A DNA stretch of 64,000 nucleotides from Pseudoclavibacter chungangensis. Lineage in GTDB: Bacteria > Actinomycetota > Actinomycetes > Actinomycetales > Microbacteriaceae. The notes beneath the pieces are model-generated. The model saw nothing but the letters and a program-made list of their open reading frames with translations, was not told the DNA's origin and ran no database searches. Below, in pieces: positions 1-7,940 of this stretch. How positions within the stretch are numbered: position 1 is the first letter of the stretch; every line of letters begins with the position of its first letter. The position numbers were made by a program, and so were the translations under genes. The stretch covers positions 1,054,001-1,118,000 of the forward strand of contig NZ_JACCFV010000001.1 of assembly GCF_013410545.1 (NCBI RefSeq), in the 5' to 3' direction.

Positions 1-366
1 GGGCTTTGGCTTCGGGGCCTCGGCGGTCGTCTTCGACTGCACCGACTTGGCGGGCTGGGCCGGACCCTTCGCCGCGTCCGCGGCGGCCGTGCCCGCGGCC
101 TTCGCCGCAGATGCCCCAGCAGGCGTCGTCGCCCCGCCGTTCGCGGGCTTCGTCGTGGCATCGCTCGTGGGCGTCGTCGCCCGCGTCGTGCCCGACTCGT
201 TCGCCGCGAGCTGCTTGCCGTACTGCTCGAGGGTGGGCCACCAGGCCTCGTCGACCGAGGCGCGGTCCTGACTGAACTTCTCGTACATCTCCTCGACGAG
301 CCAGTCGTTGGCTCCGAAGTCGGAGTGATTTCCGCTGTCTGCCGCCCCGGTCGTATTGTTCGACAC
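1..366 (-). CDS. kgd: 2-oxoglutarate dehydrogenase/decarboxylase E1 (Kgd/OdhA), N-terminal part only
   Basis: The first 122 codons of the large actinobacterial TCA-cycle enzyme that decarboxylates 2-oxoglutarate and, in this phylum, carries a fused E2-type acyltransferase domain. The product begins with a short polar stretch and then the conserved N-terminal segment NDWLVEEMYEKFSQD, which matches the NEWLVEEMYRKF segment of mycobacterial Kgd; after it comes an Ala/Thr/Pro/Lys-rich linker, as expected before the E2-like domain. I chose the GTG at 366-364 because the reading frame upstream of it shows no conserved residues; the upstream ribosome site is weak. The gene runs off the window at base 1, so none of the catalytic domains can be checked. 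Transcribed divergently from guaB1. The identification rests on this short signature plus the linker composition. Confidence 0.85.
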   Translation of the reverse strand, partial: MSNNTTGAADSGNHSDFGANDWLVEEMYEKFSQDRASVDEAWWPTLEQYGKQLAANESGTTRATTPTSDATTKPANGGATTPAGASAAKAAGTAAADAAKGPAQPAKSVQSKTTAEAPKPKP

Positions 367-512
367 TGCCGAATCGCCGCCTAACCTTCGTCTCCGCGCC
401 TTCGCGCGATCGCGCCCGAAATGAGCCGTACTTCCGGGGCAATAGCCTAACGTCAAAACGCGACGCGACGGGCCACGACGGCGCGTGACAGGTGCCCCGT
501 AGGCTGGGCGGC

Positions 513-1952
513 ATGCAGTTCATCGAACGGCCCCCGGCGCACGAGCTCACCTACTCGGACGTCTTCCTCGTCCCCTCGCGCTCCGACGTCGGGTCGCGGC
601 TCGCCGTGCGCCTCGACTCGGGCGACGGCACCGGAATGCGGGTGCCGATCGTCGCATCCAACATGAACGCCGTCACGGGCCCGCGCCTCGCCGCGTCACT
701 CGCCCGTCGGGGCGGTCTCGCGGTCCTGCCGCAGGACCTCGATGCCGAGGCCGCGATCGATGCGGTGGGGTGGGTCAAGTCGCAGGACCCGCTGTGGGAC
801 ACGCCGTTCGAGGCCACGGCGGCCACGACCGTCGACGAGCTCGGCGAGCTCGTGCCGCCCGTCGAGGGCTTCGGCGTCGTGGTGCGTGACGCCGAGGGCG
901 AACCGCTCGGCGTCGTCGAACTGTCCGACCTCGCGCGGATTCCCGGGGACGCGGTGCTCGGTGACCTCGTGCGCCCCGGCGGCGCGGTCGTCGAGGTCAC
1001 CGACGGCCTGGACGGCCGCGGCGCGTTCGACGCACTCCAGGAGCTCGGCACCGGCTTCGCCCGCGTCGAACGGGAGGGCGTCCTCGTCGGCACGATCAGC
1101 GAGCGCGGTGCGCTCCGCGCCACGATCGACCCGGCGAACGTCGACGCGAGCGGGCGCCTCGCGGTCGCGGCGGCGATCGGCGTCTCGGGCGACCCCGTCG
1201 AGCGGGCCCGCCGCCTCGTCGAGGCGGGGGCGGACGTGCTCGTGCTCGACACGGCGCACGGCCACCAATCGGCGATGCTCCGGGCGCTCGAGCGCGTCCG
1301 GGAGGCCGAGCTCGGTGTGCCGCTCGTGGCCGGCAACGTCGTCACGGCATCCGGTACGCGGGACCTCGTGGCCGCGGGTGCCACCGTCGCGAAGGTCGGC
1401 GTCGGTCCGGGCGCGATGTGCACGACGCGCATGATGACGGCCGTCGGCCGCCCGCAGTTCTCGGCCGTGCTCGAGACCGCCGAGACCGCGCAGGCACTCG
1501 GCGCACACGTGTGGGCGGACGGCGGTGTGCGCTACCCGCGCGACGTCGCGCTCGCGCTCGCCGCGGGTGCGTCGGCGGTCATGATCGGGTCCTGGTTCGC
1601 GGGTACCGTCGAGGCGCCCGGCGTCGTGCGACACGACGAGCAGGGGCGGCGGTACAAGGAGTCGTTCGGCATGGCCTCGACGAAGGCCGTACGCGGACGG
1701 TTCGGCAGACTCGACGCATACGAGCTCGCGCGCAAGGCCCTGTTCGCCGAGGGCATCTCCTCGTCGAGCATCCTCATCGACCCGCTGCGGCCGAGCGTCG
1801 AGGACCTGCTCGACATGATTACGTCGGGCGTGCGCTCGTCGTTCACCTATGCCGGCGCGGCCGATCTCCGGCAGTTCCGGGACCGCGCGAAGGTCGGCGT
1901 GCAGTCCGCCGCAGGTTACGAGGAGGGCAAGGCCCTCCCGGTCTCCTGGTGA
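513..1952 (+). CDS. guaB1: GuaB1-family IMP dehydrogenase-like protein (probable GMP reductase)
   Basis: IMPDH/GMPR-superfamily TIM barrel with an inserted pair of CBS domains (roughly residues 95-205), 479 aa. The catalytic loop GVGPGAMCTTRMM holds the nucleophilic Cys near residue 303, and VLDTAHGH and GGVRYPRD are the usual barrel-strand motifs. The sequence is the actinobacterial GuaB1 type rather than the canonical GuaB2 IMP dehydrogenase; mycobacterial GuaB1 has been shown to act as a GMP reductase, so purine salvage from GMP to IMP is the likelier role. The ATG at 513 gives the family's usual start (MQFIE...LTYSDVFLVPSRSD) and has a GGCTGGGCGG stretch just upstream; an in-frame GTG at 492 would add seven unconserved residues. 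Stands alone between the divergent kgd and the CBS membrane-protein run. Confidence 0.88.
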   Translation: MQFIERPPAHELTYSDVFLVPSRSDVGSRLAVRLDSGDGTGMRVPIVASNMNAVTGPRLAASLARRGGLAVLPQDLDAEAAIDAVGWVKSQDPLWDTPFEATAATTVDELGELVPPVEGFGVVVRDAEGEPLGVVELSDLARIPGDAVLGDLVRPGGAVVEVTDGLDGRGAFDALQELGTGFARVEREGVLVGTISERGALRATIDPANVDASGRLAVAAAIGVSGDPVERARRLVEAGADVLVLDTAHGHQSAMLRALERVREAELGVPLVAGNVVTASGTRDLVAAGATVAKVGVGPGAMCTTRMMTAVGRPQFSAVLETAETAQALGAHVWADGGVRYPRDVALALAAGASAVMIGSWFAGTVEAPGVVRHDEQGRRYKESFGMASTKAVRGRFGRLDAYELARKALFAEGISSSSILIDPLRPSVEDLLDMITSGVRSSFTYAGAADLRQFRDRAKVGVQSAAGYEEGKALPVSW

Positions 1953-1985
1953 CCGGGACCGGGCTCCCGCGCGGGGCCGGGCTCC

Positions 1986-1991
1986 TATACT
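1986..1991 (+). promoter_or_regulatory. candidate -10 box ahead of the CBS-membrane-protein operon
   Basis: TATACT in a very GC-rich gap, 55 bases before the start of the gene at 2047. It fits the actinobacterial primary sigma -10 consensus; no convincing -35 is visible. It would drive the overlapping run 2047-6662. Confidence 0.4.
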
Positions 1992-2046
1992 CGACGGCAA
2001 TGGATGATGACCGTCGTCACGTCGGCAGGAATCGGGGTCACGCCCG

Positions 2047-3432
2047 ATGAACGAATGGGTGCTGCTCGCCATCGGTGTCGCCCTCACGCTCGGGACGGGC
2101 GTGTTCGTCGCGAGCGAGTTCACGCTCGTCAACCTCGATCGCAACGAGCTGGAGTCCCGTCGCGACCGCGGTGAGAAGGGCCTCGGGCCCATCATCGCGG
2201 CACTCCGGCACACCTCGACGCAACTCTCGGGTGCGCAGCTCGGCATCACGCTCACGACGCTCCTCACGGGTTACACGATGGAGCCGGCCGTCACGAAGCT
2301 CCTCGGCGGACTCTTCCTGGCCCTCGGGGTGCCCGAGGACTGGGTCTCCGTCGTCGGCGCCGTCGTCGCGATGGTCTTCGCGACGCTCCTGTCGATGCTC
2401 GTCGGCGAGCTCATCCCCAAGAACCTCGCGCTCGCGCTGCCCGTCGAGGTCGCGAAGATCGTCGTGCCCGTCCAGCGCGCGTTCACGACCGTGTTCCGGC
2501 TCCCCGTGCGTGCACTCAACGGAAGCGCGAACGCCCTCATCCGCTCGATGGGCATCGAGCCGAAGGAGGAGCTCTCGGGCGCCCGCACGGCGGAGGAGCT
2601 CTCGAGCCTCGTCCGGCGCTCGGCCATCGCGGGCGTGCTCGAGGACGACCGGGCCGCGCTGCTCAGCCGCACGCTCCGGTTTTCCGCGCACACCGCCGAC
2701 GACGTCATGACGCCACGGCCGCGCGTCGACGCGGTCGGCGTCGAGCGCCCTGTCCAGGACGTCATCGACCTCGCGCGCTCGACGGGTCACTCGAGGTTCC
2801 CCGTCATCGACGACGGCATCGACGACGTCGTGGGTCTCGTGCACGTCAAGAGCGCCGTCGCCGTCCCACTCGACCGACGCGGGGTCGTGCCCGTCGGCGC
2901 GATCAAGCAGGACGCGCTGCTCGTCCCCGAGACGATCGGGCTCGACGCGCTGCTCGGCGAACTGCGTGGCGGCGGGTTCCAGATGGCGGTCGTGCTCGAC
3001 GAGTACGGCGGGACGGCCGGCGTCGCGACCCTCGAGGACCTCGTCGAGGAGATCGTCGGCGAGCTCGTCGACGAGCACGACCGGACGCAGGTCGAGCAGC
3101 CGAGCCGCACGGGCCGCATCGAGTTCGACGGCCTGCTGCGCCCGGACGAACTGCGCGAGCGCTACAACATCGCGATCGACGAGGACGGCCCCTACGAGAC
3201 CGTCGGCGGGTACGTCATGGCGCGGCTCGCACGCATCCCGAAGGTCGGCGACCGCGTGCCGACCGAGACGGGGGAGCTCGAGGTCGTGCGGATGGACGGA
3301 CTCCGCGTGGAACGCGTGCGCTTCTGGCCGGGTGAGGACTACGAGCCCCGCGAGGAGCTGTTCGCTCGACTCGACGGGTCGCGCAGGCAACATCCGGGTC
3401 GCGACGACCGGGACGGAGGACGACGTGGCTGA
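2047..3432 (+). CDS. CNNM/HlyC-CorC-type membrane protein with CBS domains (first of pair)
   Basis: 461 aa. Order of parts: N-terminal transmembrane DUF21 (CNNM) domain to about residue 190, with the VASEFTLVNLDRNELESRR opening and the GELIPKNLALALP motif; a CBS-domain pair around 205-330 beginning after DDVMTPR; and a C-terminal CorC_HlyC domain (about 350-435). Relatives are annotated as haemolysin-family proteins but are thought to act in Mg2+/Co2+ transport or its control at the plasma membrane. The next gene is a shorter paralogue starting 8 bases before this stop, so the two are translationally coupled and may form a heterodimer. Preceded by a TATACT box at 1986. Substrate is not evident from sequence. 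Confidence 0.85.
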   Translation: MNEWVLLAIGVALTLGTGVFVASEFTLVNLDRNELESRRDRGEKGLGPIIAALRHTSTQLSGAQLGITLTTLLTGYTMEPAVTKLLGGLFLALGVPEDWVSVVGAVVAMVFATLLSMLVGELIPKNLALALPVEVAKIVVPVQRAFTTVFRLPVRALNGSANALIRSMGIEPKEELSGARTAEELSSLVRRSAIAGVLEDDRAALLSRTLRFSAHTADDVMTPRPRVDAVGVERPVQDVIDLARSTGHSRFPVIDDGIDDVVGLVHVKSAVAVPLDRRGVVPVGAIKQDALLVPETIGLDALLGELRGGGFQMAVVLDEYGGTAGVATLEDLVEEIVGELVDEHDRTQVEQPSRTGRIEFDGLLRPDELRERYNIAIDEDGPYETVGGYVMARLARIPKVGDRVPTETGELEVVRMDGLRVERVRFWPGEDYEPREELFARLDGSRRQHPGRDDRDGGRRG

Positions 3433-4474
3433 CTCCTGGACGGGCCTCGCCTGGCTCGTGGTCCTGCTCGCGGGCAACGCGTTCTTCGTCGGCGCCGAGT
3501 TCGCGGTCATCTCCGCGCGACGCTCACAGATCGAACCGCGCGCCGACGCGGGCAGCGCGGCCGCGAAGACGACGCTCTACGCGATGGAGCACGCGACCCT
3601 CATGCTCGCGACGAGCCAGCTCGGCATCACCGTGTGCTCGCTGCTCATCCTCAACGTGTCCGAGCCCGCGCTGCACCATCTGCTCGAGATCCCGCTCGCG
3701 CTCACGGGGCTCTCCGTCGGCGCGATCTCGACGATCGCGTTCGTGATCGCGCTCGTCGTCGTGTCGTACCTGCACGTCGTGCTGGGGGAGATGGTGCCGA
3801 AGAACATCTCGTTCTCGGTCCCGGACCGGGCTGCGCTCCTGCTCGCGCCCCCGCTCGTGTTCTTCTCCCGCGTGTTCCGCCCGATCATCGCGTTCCTCAA
3901 CGGCACGGCGAACCTCGCGGTCCGGGCGCTCGGTGTCGAACCGAAGGACGAGGCGACGAGCGCCTACACCTTCGACGAGGTCGCGGGGATCGTCGCGCAG
4001 TCGAAACGCGAGGGCGTGCTGCACGACGAGACGGGGGCGCTCACGAACGCGTTCGAGTTCACGGCCAAGACCGTGCGCGAGGTCGCCGTCCCGCGCGACC
4101 GCATCCGGACGCTGCCCGACGGCGCGACACCCGCCGACCTCCAGCAGGCGGTCGCGACGTGGGGCTACTCGCGATACCTCGTGAACGGGCCGAGCGGCGA
4201 ACCCATCGGCTACGTCCACCTCAAGGACGTGCTCGATCTCGTCGGCGACGACTACGACCGCCCCATCCCGGCCGACCGGATCCGGCCCATCATGACGTTC
4301 TACGCGGGCACCGACCTCGAGGACGCGCTCACGGGCATGCGACGCGCGCGCGTGCACCTCGCCCGCGCCCTCGACATGGACGGCGAACCCGTCGGCGTCC
4401 TGTTCCTGGAGGACATCATCGAGGAACTCGTCGGCGAGATCCGTGACGCGACGCAGCGGCAGGCCCGCGCATGA
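3425..4474 (+). CDS. CNNM/HlyC-CorC-type membrane protein with CBS domains (second of pair)
   Basis: 349 aa paralogue of the preceding gene. It has the DUF21 transmembrane domain (NAFFVGAEFAVISARRSQI near the start, GEMVPKNISFSVPDR near 120) and a CBS pair ending LFLEDIIEELVGEI, but lacks the C-terminal CorC_HlyC domain, which explains its shorter length. The GTG at 3425 lies inside the upstream reading frame (8-base overlap) and is preceded by GGACGGAGGACGAC, a good ribosome site. Conserved two-gene arrangement in actinobacteria; probable partner of the upstream protein in divalent-cation handling. Its stop overlaps the start of nnrD (ATGA). Confidence 0.85.
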   Translation: MADSWTGLAWLVVLLAGNAFFVGAEFAVISARRSQIEPRADAGSAAAKTTLYAMEHATLMLATSQLGITVCSLLILNVSEPALHHLLEIPLALTGLSVGAISTIAFVIALVVVSYLHVVLGEMVPKNISFSVPDRAALLLAPPLVFFSRVFRPIIAFLNGTANLAVRALGVEPKDEATSAYTFDEVAGIVAQSKREGVLHDETGALTNAFEFTAKTVREVAVPRDRIRTLPDGATPADLQQAVATWGYSRYLVNGPSGEPIGYVHLKDVLDLVGDDYDRPIPADRIRPIMTFYAGTDLEDALTGMRRARVHLARALDMDGEPVGVLFLEDIIEELVGEIRDATQRQARA

Positions 4475-5379
4475 GCCCCGCCACGTCGTTCGGGCTGTCC
4501 GAGGCGGCCGCGTGCGTGTTCGCGCCGCGCCCCGACGACCACAAGTACCGGCGCGGGCTCGTCGAGCTGCGCACGGGATCGCTCGCGTACCCGGGCGCGG
4601 CCGTGCTCGGCGCCGAGGCGGCCGCACGCGGCGGCGCGGGGTTCGTGCGCTACGCGGGTCCGCACGCCGTCGCCTCACGAGTCCTCGATCGCCGCCCCGA
4701 GACCGTCTGCGCGAGCGGCGGGCACGATGCCGACGTCGTCGTCGCGGGCTCCGGCGTCGAGGACCCGGGCGATCCGCGGCTCGTCGACGCCGTCCGCCGT
4801 GCCCGCGGGGGTTCGGCGACCGTGCTCGACGCGACGGCCCTGCAGGCCGTCCCGACCGAGGACCCGGCCGTGCCGGGCGCCGTCCTCACCCCGCACGCGG
4901 GCGAGCTCGCGCAACTCGCGACCCGGCTTGTGGGCCGCCGCATCCGCGTGCGCGACGTCGAGGGCGATCCGGAGGGGATCGCCGCCGAGGTCGCGCGAGC
5001 GACCGGCGCGGTCGTCGTGGCGAAGGGACACCGCACGATCGTCGCGTCCCCCGACACCCTCGCCGTGGTCGTCGCGCCGACCTCGTGGCTCGCCGTGGCC
5101 GGCACCGGCGACGTGCTCGCGGGACTCGTGGGGGCGCTCGGAGCGACGGCCGCGCATCGCGACCCCGTTCCGCCGCTCGCCGAACTGGCGGCGGCCGCGG
5201 CCTGGCTGCACGGGCGCGCCGGGGCACTCGCCGCCGCGCGCGTCCTCGACCCGGCCGCGCCGGCCGACGACGTGCTCGACGACGTGAGCCGTGCGCACCG
5301 GCCCGTCGGCGGGCCGGTGACGGCCCTCGACGTCGCGGACGCGCTCTCCGGCGTCATCGCGGCGGTGCTCGCGCGATGA
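4471..5379 (+). CDS. nnrD: ADP-dependent (S)-NAD(P)H-hydrate dehydratase
   Basis: 302 aa, ribokinase-like carbohydrate-kinase fold, the dehydratase that repairs hydrated NAD(P)H. Visible motifs are KYRRGLVELRTGS..YPGAAVL near the start, LTPHAGELAQL in the middle and the nucleotide-binding glycine loop AGTGDVLAGLVGAL near residue 210. There is no YjeF_N epimerase domain, so the epimerase partner must be encoded elsewhere or be dispensable. ATG overlaps the upstream stop by four bases and its own stop overlaps the next start, so it lies inside one translationally coupled run. Confidence 0.85.
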   Translation: MSPATSFGLSEAAACVFAPRPDDHKYRRGLVELRTGSLAYPGAAVLGAEAAARGGAGFVRYAGPHAVASRVLDRRPETVCASGGHDADVVVAGSGVEDPGDPRLVDAVRRARGGSATVLDATALQAVPTEDPAVPGAVLTPHAGELAQLATRLVGRRIRVRDVEGDPEGIAAEVARATGAVVVAKGHRTIVASPDTLAVVVAPTSWLAVAGTGDVLAGLVGALGATAAHRDPVPPLAELAAAAAWLHGRAGALAAARVLDPAAPADDVLDDVSRAHRPVGGPVTALDVADALSGVIAAVLAR

Positions 5380-6662
5380 CGGGCCCGTCGAGGGCGAGCG
5401 CGCCGGGCATCCACGTCGCAGTGTGGACGCAGATCGTGCTGATCTGGCTCACTGCCCTCGGTGTCCACGTGCTCCACCGCGTCGTCAACCTGACCTCCGC
5501 GTCCAATCCGTACGGTGACGTCCTCGCCGTCTATCCCGACTGGATGGCGCGCATGGACGCGGGCACCGTCCCCGGGATCGACGAACCCTTCGTCTACCCG
5601 CTCCTCGCCCTCGTGCCCATGCGGGCGGCCGATCTCATCGCCCACGGCCTCGGCGGTCGCGAGCACTACGGGCTCGCGTGGCTCGTCGTCGTCGGCGTCG
5701 CGAACGCGATCGTCCTCACGGTCCTGACGCTCGTCCGCCCCAGCGGGCCGAGCGGCGGTGTCCGTCGCCTCGCCGCCTGGTGGTGGCTCGCGTTCACGCT
5801 CCTCCTCGGCCCGATCGCGCTCGGACGCATCGACGCGATCGTCGTCCCGTTCGTCGTCGTCGGACTCCTCGCGCTGCGACGCTCGCCCGGCGTGGCGGGT
5901 GCACTCCTCACGATCGGGGCGTGGATCAAGGTCTGGCCGGCGGCGGCGTTCCTCGCCGTCGTCGCGGTCGCGGATCGAGCGCGAGTGCGCGCGATCGTCG
6001 GCGCCGCGGTCGTGTGCGTCCTCGTCGTGGGTGGCGCGGTGCTTGCGGGCGGATGGCCCGCCGTGCTCTCGTTCGTCACGCAGCAGACGGGGCGCGGACT
6101 GCAGATCGAGTCGATCGTCGCCGCGCCCGTCATGCTCGCCGACGCGTTCGGCGTGGGCGGCTACCGGGTCGCGTACGACACCGACATCAAGACGTTCCAG
6201 ATCACGGGGCCCCTCACGGCCGAGCTGTCGGCGCTCGGTTCGGCGCTCATGGCGGCCGTGGTCGTCCTGTTCGTCGTGCTCGGTGTCATGGCCCGGCGCT
6301 CCGGCGCGAGTGCCGCCCGGGTGCTCCCGCCGCTCGTGTTCGGCCTCGTCCTCGCGCTCATCGTGACGAACAAGGTCGGCTCGCCGCAGTTCGCGACGTG
6401 GATCGGCGCCGTCGTCGCGGTCCTCATCGTGTGGGACGCGAAACGTGCGTTCGTTCCCGCGGTCGGCGGCCTGTTCGTCGCAGGCCTCACACAGATCGTC
6501 TATCCGTGGGGCTACGACGGCGTCACGGGCGGATCCCCGTTCCTCGTGCTCGTCCTCGTGGCCCGCAACGTGCTGTACGTCGTGCTCCTCGTGTGGAGCG
6601 CCCGCGAACTGGGCCGCCTGCGTCAGCGCGCGAGGAGCGAGCGGATCGCGTCACCAACGTGA
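5376..6662 (+). CDS. GT87/DUF2029-type polyprenyl-phosphate mannosyltransferase-like membrane protein
   Basis: 428 aa, almost entirely hydrophobic with about ten or more predicted membrane segments. The first loop contains NPYGDVLAVYPDWMARM, an acidic-loop layout typical of GT-C/GT87 enzymes that use polyprenyl-phosphate sugars, and the central GAWIKVWPAAAFLAV and VTNKVGSPQFATW segments are also typical. Such enzymes build lipoglycans or arabinogalactan-like glycans in actinobacteria; the acceptor cannot be told here. ATG overlaps the nnrD stop. The 3' end overlaps the convergent metX gene by 40 bases. Confidence 0.72.
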   Translation: MTGPSRASAPGIHVAVWTQIVLIWLTALGVHVLHRVVNLTSASNPYGDVLAVYPDWMARMDAGTVPGIDEPFVYPLLALVPMRAADLIAHGLGGREHYGLAWLVVVGVANAIVLTVLTLVRPSGPSGGVRRLAAWWWLAFTLLLGPIALGRIDAIVVPFVVVGLLALRRSPGVAGALLTIGAWIKVWPAAAFLAVVAVADRARVRAIVGAAVVCVLVVGGAVLAGGWPAVLSFVTQQTGRGLQIESIVAAPVMLADAFGVGGYRVAYDTDIKTFQITGPLTAELSALGSALMAAVVVLFVVLGVMARRSGASAARVLPPLVFGLVLALIVTNKVGSPQFATWIGAVVAVLIVWDAKRAFVPAVGGLFVAGLTQIVYPWGYDGVTGGSPFLVLVLVARNVLYVVLLVWSARELGRLRQRARSERIASPT

Positions 6663-7828
6663 TGGATCTCGAGCAGGAACCCGTCGTGACCGAACGGTGA
6701 GGAGATCACGAGCGCCTCGTCGCGCGTGAAACTGTTACGGATCCCCGCCGCGATGCGGTGCTGCGACGAGACGGGGAACAGCGAGTCCGAGTCGATCCCG
6801 ACGACGAGCGTCTCCGCCTCGACGAGATCGAGTGCGCGCTCCACGCCACCCCGACCGAGCCCCACGTTATGGGAGTTCATCGCCTGCGTGAGCGTGATGT
6901 AGCTGTTCGCGTCGAAGCGCCGGGTGAACCGGTTGCCGTGGAAGTCGAGGTACGACTCGACGGCGTACCGTCCGCCGTCCTCACCCGGCGCGAGGCTCGA
7001 CTGCCAGGAACGACCGAAGCGGTCGTCGAGCTCCGTCTGCGAGCGGTAGCCGAGCATCGCGAGGCGACGCGCGAGGGCGAGTCCGCGGTGCGGACCGAAC
7101 CCGGCCGGCTCGTCGTAGTAGCGGCCACCGTGGAACCACGGATCGAGGCGGATCGCGTCGGCCTGCAGCGTGTTCTGCGCGATCGTCTGTGCGTCGAGGA
7201 GTGCGGGCGCGCTCAGGACGACGAGCTTCGCGACGCGCTGCGGGTGCATGATCGAGAACTCGAGCGCGTGCATGCCGCCCATCGAGCCGCCGATGACCGC
7301 CGCGAAGCGCTCGATGCCGAGGTGATCGGCGAGGAGGGCCTGGGCACGGACCTGATCGCGCACCGTCGTGTGCGGGAAGTCGGCGCCGTACTCCTCACCG
7401 CGGTCGTCGAGGCTCGCCGGCCCCGTCGAGCCCTGGCACCCGCCGAGCATGTTGGGGGCGACGATGAAGTAGCGGTCGGTGTCCAGCGGGAGCCCGGGGC
7501 CGATGAGTCCCGGCCACCAACCCACCGTCGAGTGGCCGGCACCCGCCGCGCCCTCGACGTGCGAGTCACCCGTGAGCGCGTGGAGGACGAGGACGGCGTT
7601 CGACGCGTCCGCGTTCAACTCACCCCAGCTCTCGTACGCGATGCGAAGGAGCGGCACCTGTCCGCCGTGCTCGAAGTCGAACGAACCCAGCCACGCGAAG
7701 CGGCGGTCCCCGACGGGCTCCCCGTCGCGCCACGCGCCCGTCACCGGCGGGCGCAACGACGCAGCACGCAGCTCGTCCGAGCGGATCGGGCCGAGGCGCG
7801 GTGAGTCGTCGTGATCTGACCAGTGCAT
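6623..7828 (-). CDS. metX: homoserine O-acetyltransferase
   Basis: 401 aa alpha/beta-hydrolase-fold enzyme that acetylates homoserine with acetyl-CoA, committing it to methionine. The nucleophile elbow GGSMGGMHALEF sits near residue 182, the catalytic Asp in VGIDSDSLFP near 345 and the His in SPFGHDGFLLE near 378; HALTGDSHV and NMLGGCQGSTGP are further MetX signatures. Lies downstream of metY on the same strand, separated by 112 bases that contain a strong hairpin, so it may be expressed partly from its own promoter. Homoserine comes from hom at 51.7 kb. Its end overlaps the convergent glycosyltransferase gene. Confidence 0.95.
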   Translation of the reverse strand: MHWSDHDDSPRLGPIRSDELRAASLRPPVTGAWRDGEPVGDRRFAWLGSFDFEHGGQVPLLRIAYESWGELNADASNAVLVLHALTGDSHVEGAAGAGHSTVGWWPGLIGPGLPLDTDRYFIVAPNMLGGCQGSTGPASLDDRGEEYGADFPHTTVRDQVRAQALLADHLGIERFAAVIGGSMGGMHALEFSIMHPQRVAKLVVLSAPALLDAQTIAQNTLQADAIRLDPWFHGGRYYDEPAGFGPHRGLALARRLAMLGYRSQTELDDRFGRSWQSSLAPGEDGGRYAVESYLDFHGNRFTRRFDANSYITLTQAMNSHNVGLGRGGVERALDLVEAETLVVGIDSDSLFPVSSQHRIAAGIRNSFTRDEALVISSPFGHDGFLLEIHHVGDAIRSLLAR

Positions 7829-7888
7829 GACCCCTCGAGCCTAGAGGACGCACGACACCACCCCGGACCGACGGCGCCGGTATGACGC

Positions 7889-7923
7889 CGAACGGGGCGT
7901 CACATGACGTGACGCCCCGTTCG
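7889..7923 (-). terminator. perfect 15-bp stem hairpin downstream of metY
   Basis: CGAACGGGGCGTCAC, a five-base loop ATGAC, then the exact complement; it lies 17 bases past the metY stop and upstream of metX. No clear U tract follows, as is common in high-GC actinobacteria. Would terminate or attenuate metY transcripts before metX, or protect the metY 3' end. Confidence 0.65.
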
Positions 7924-7940
7924 AGCCCGATCCGCCGGCG

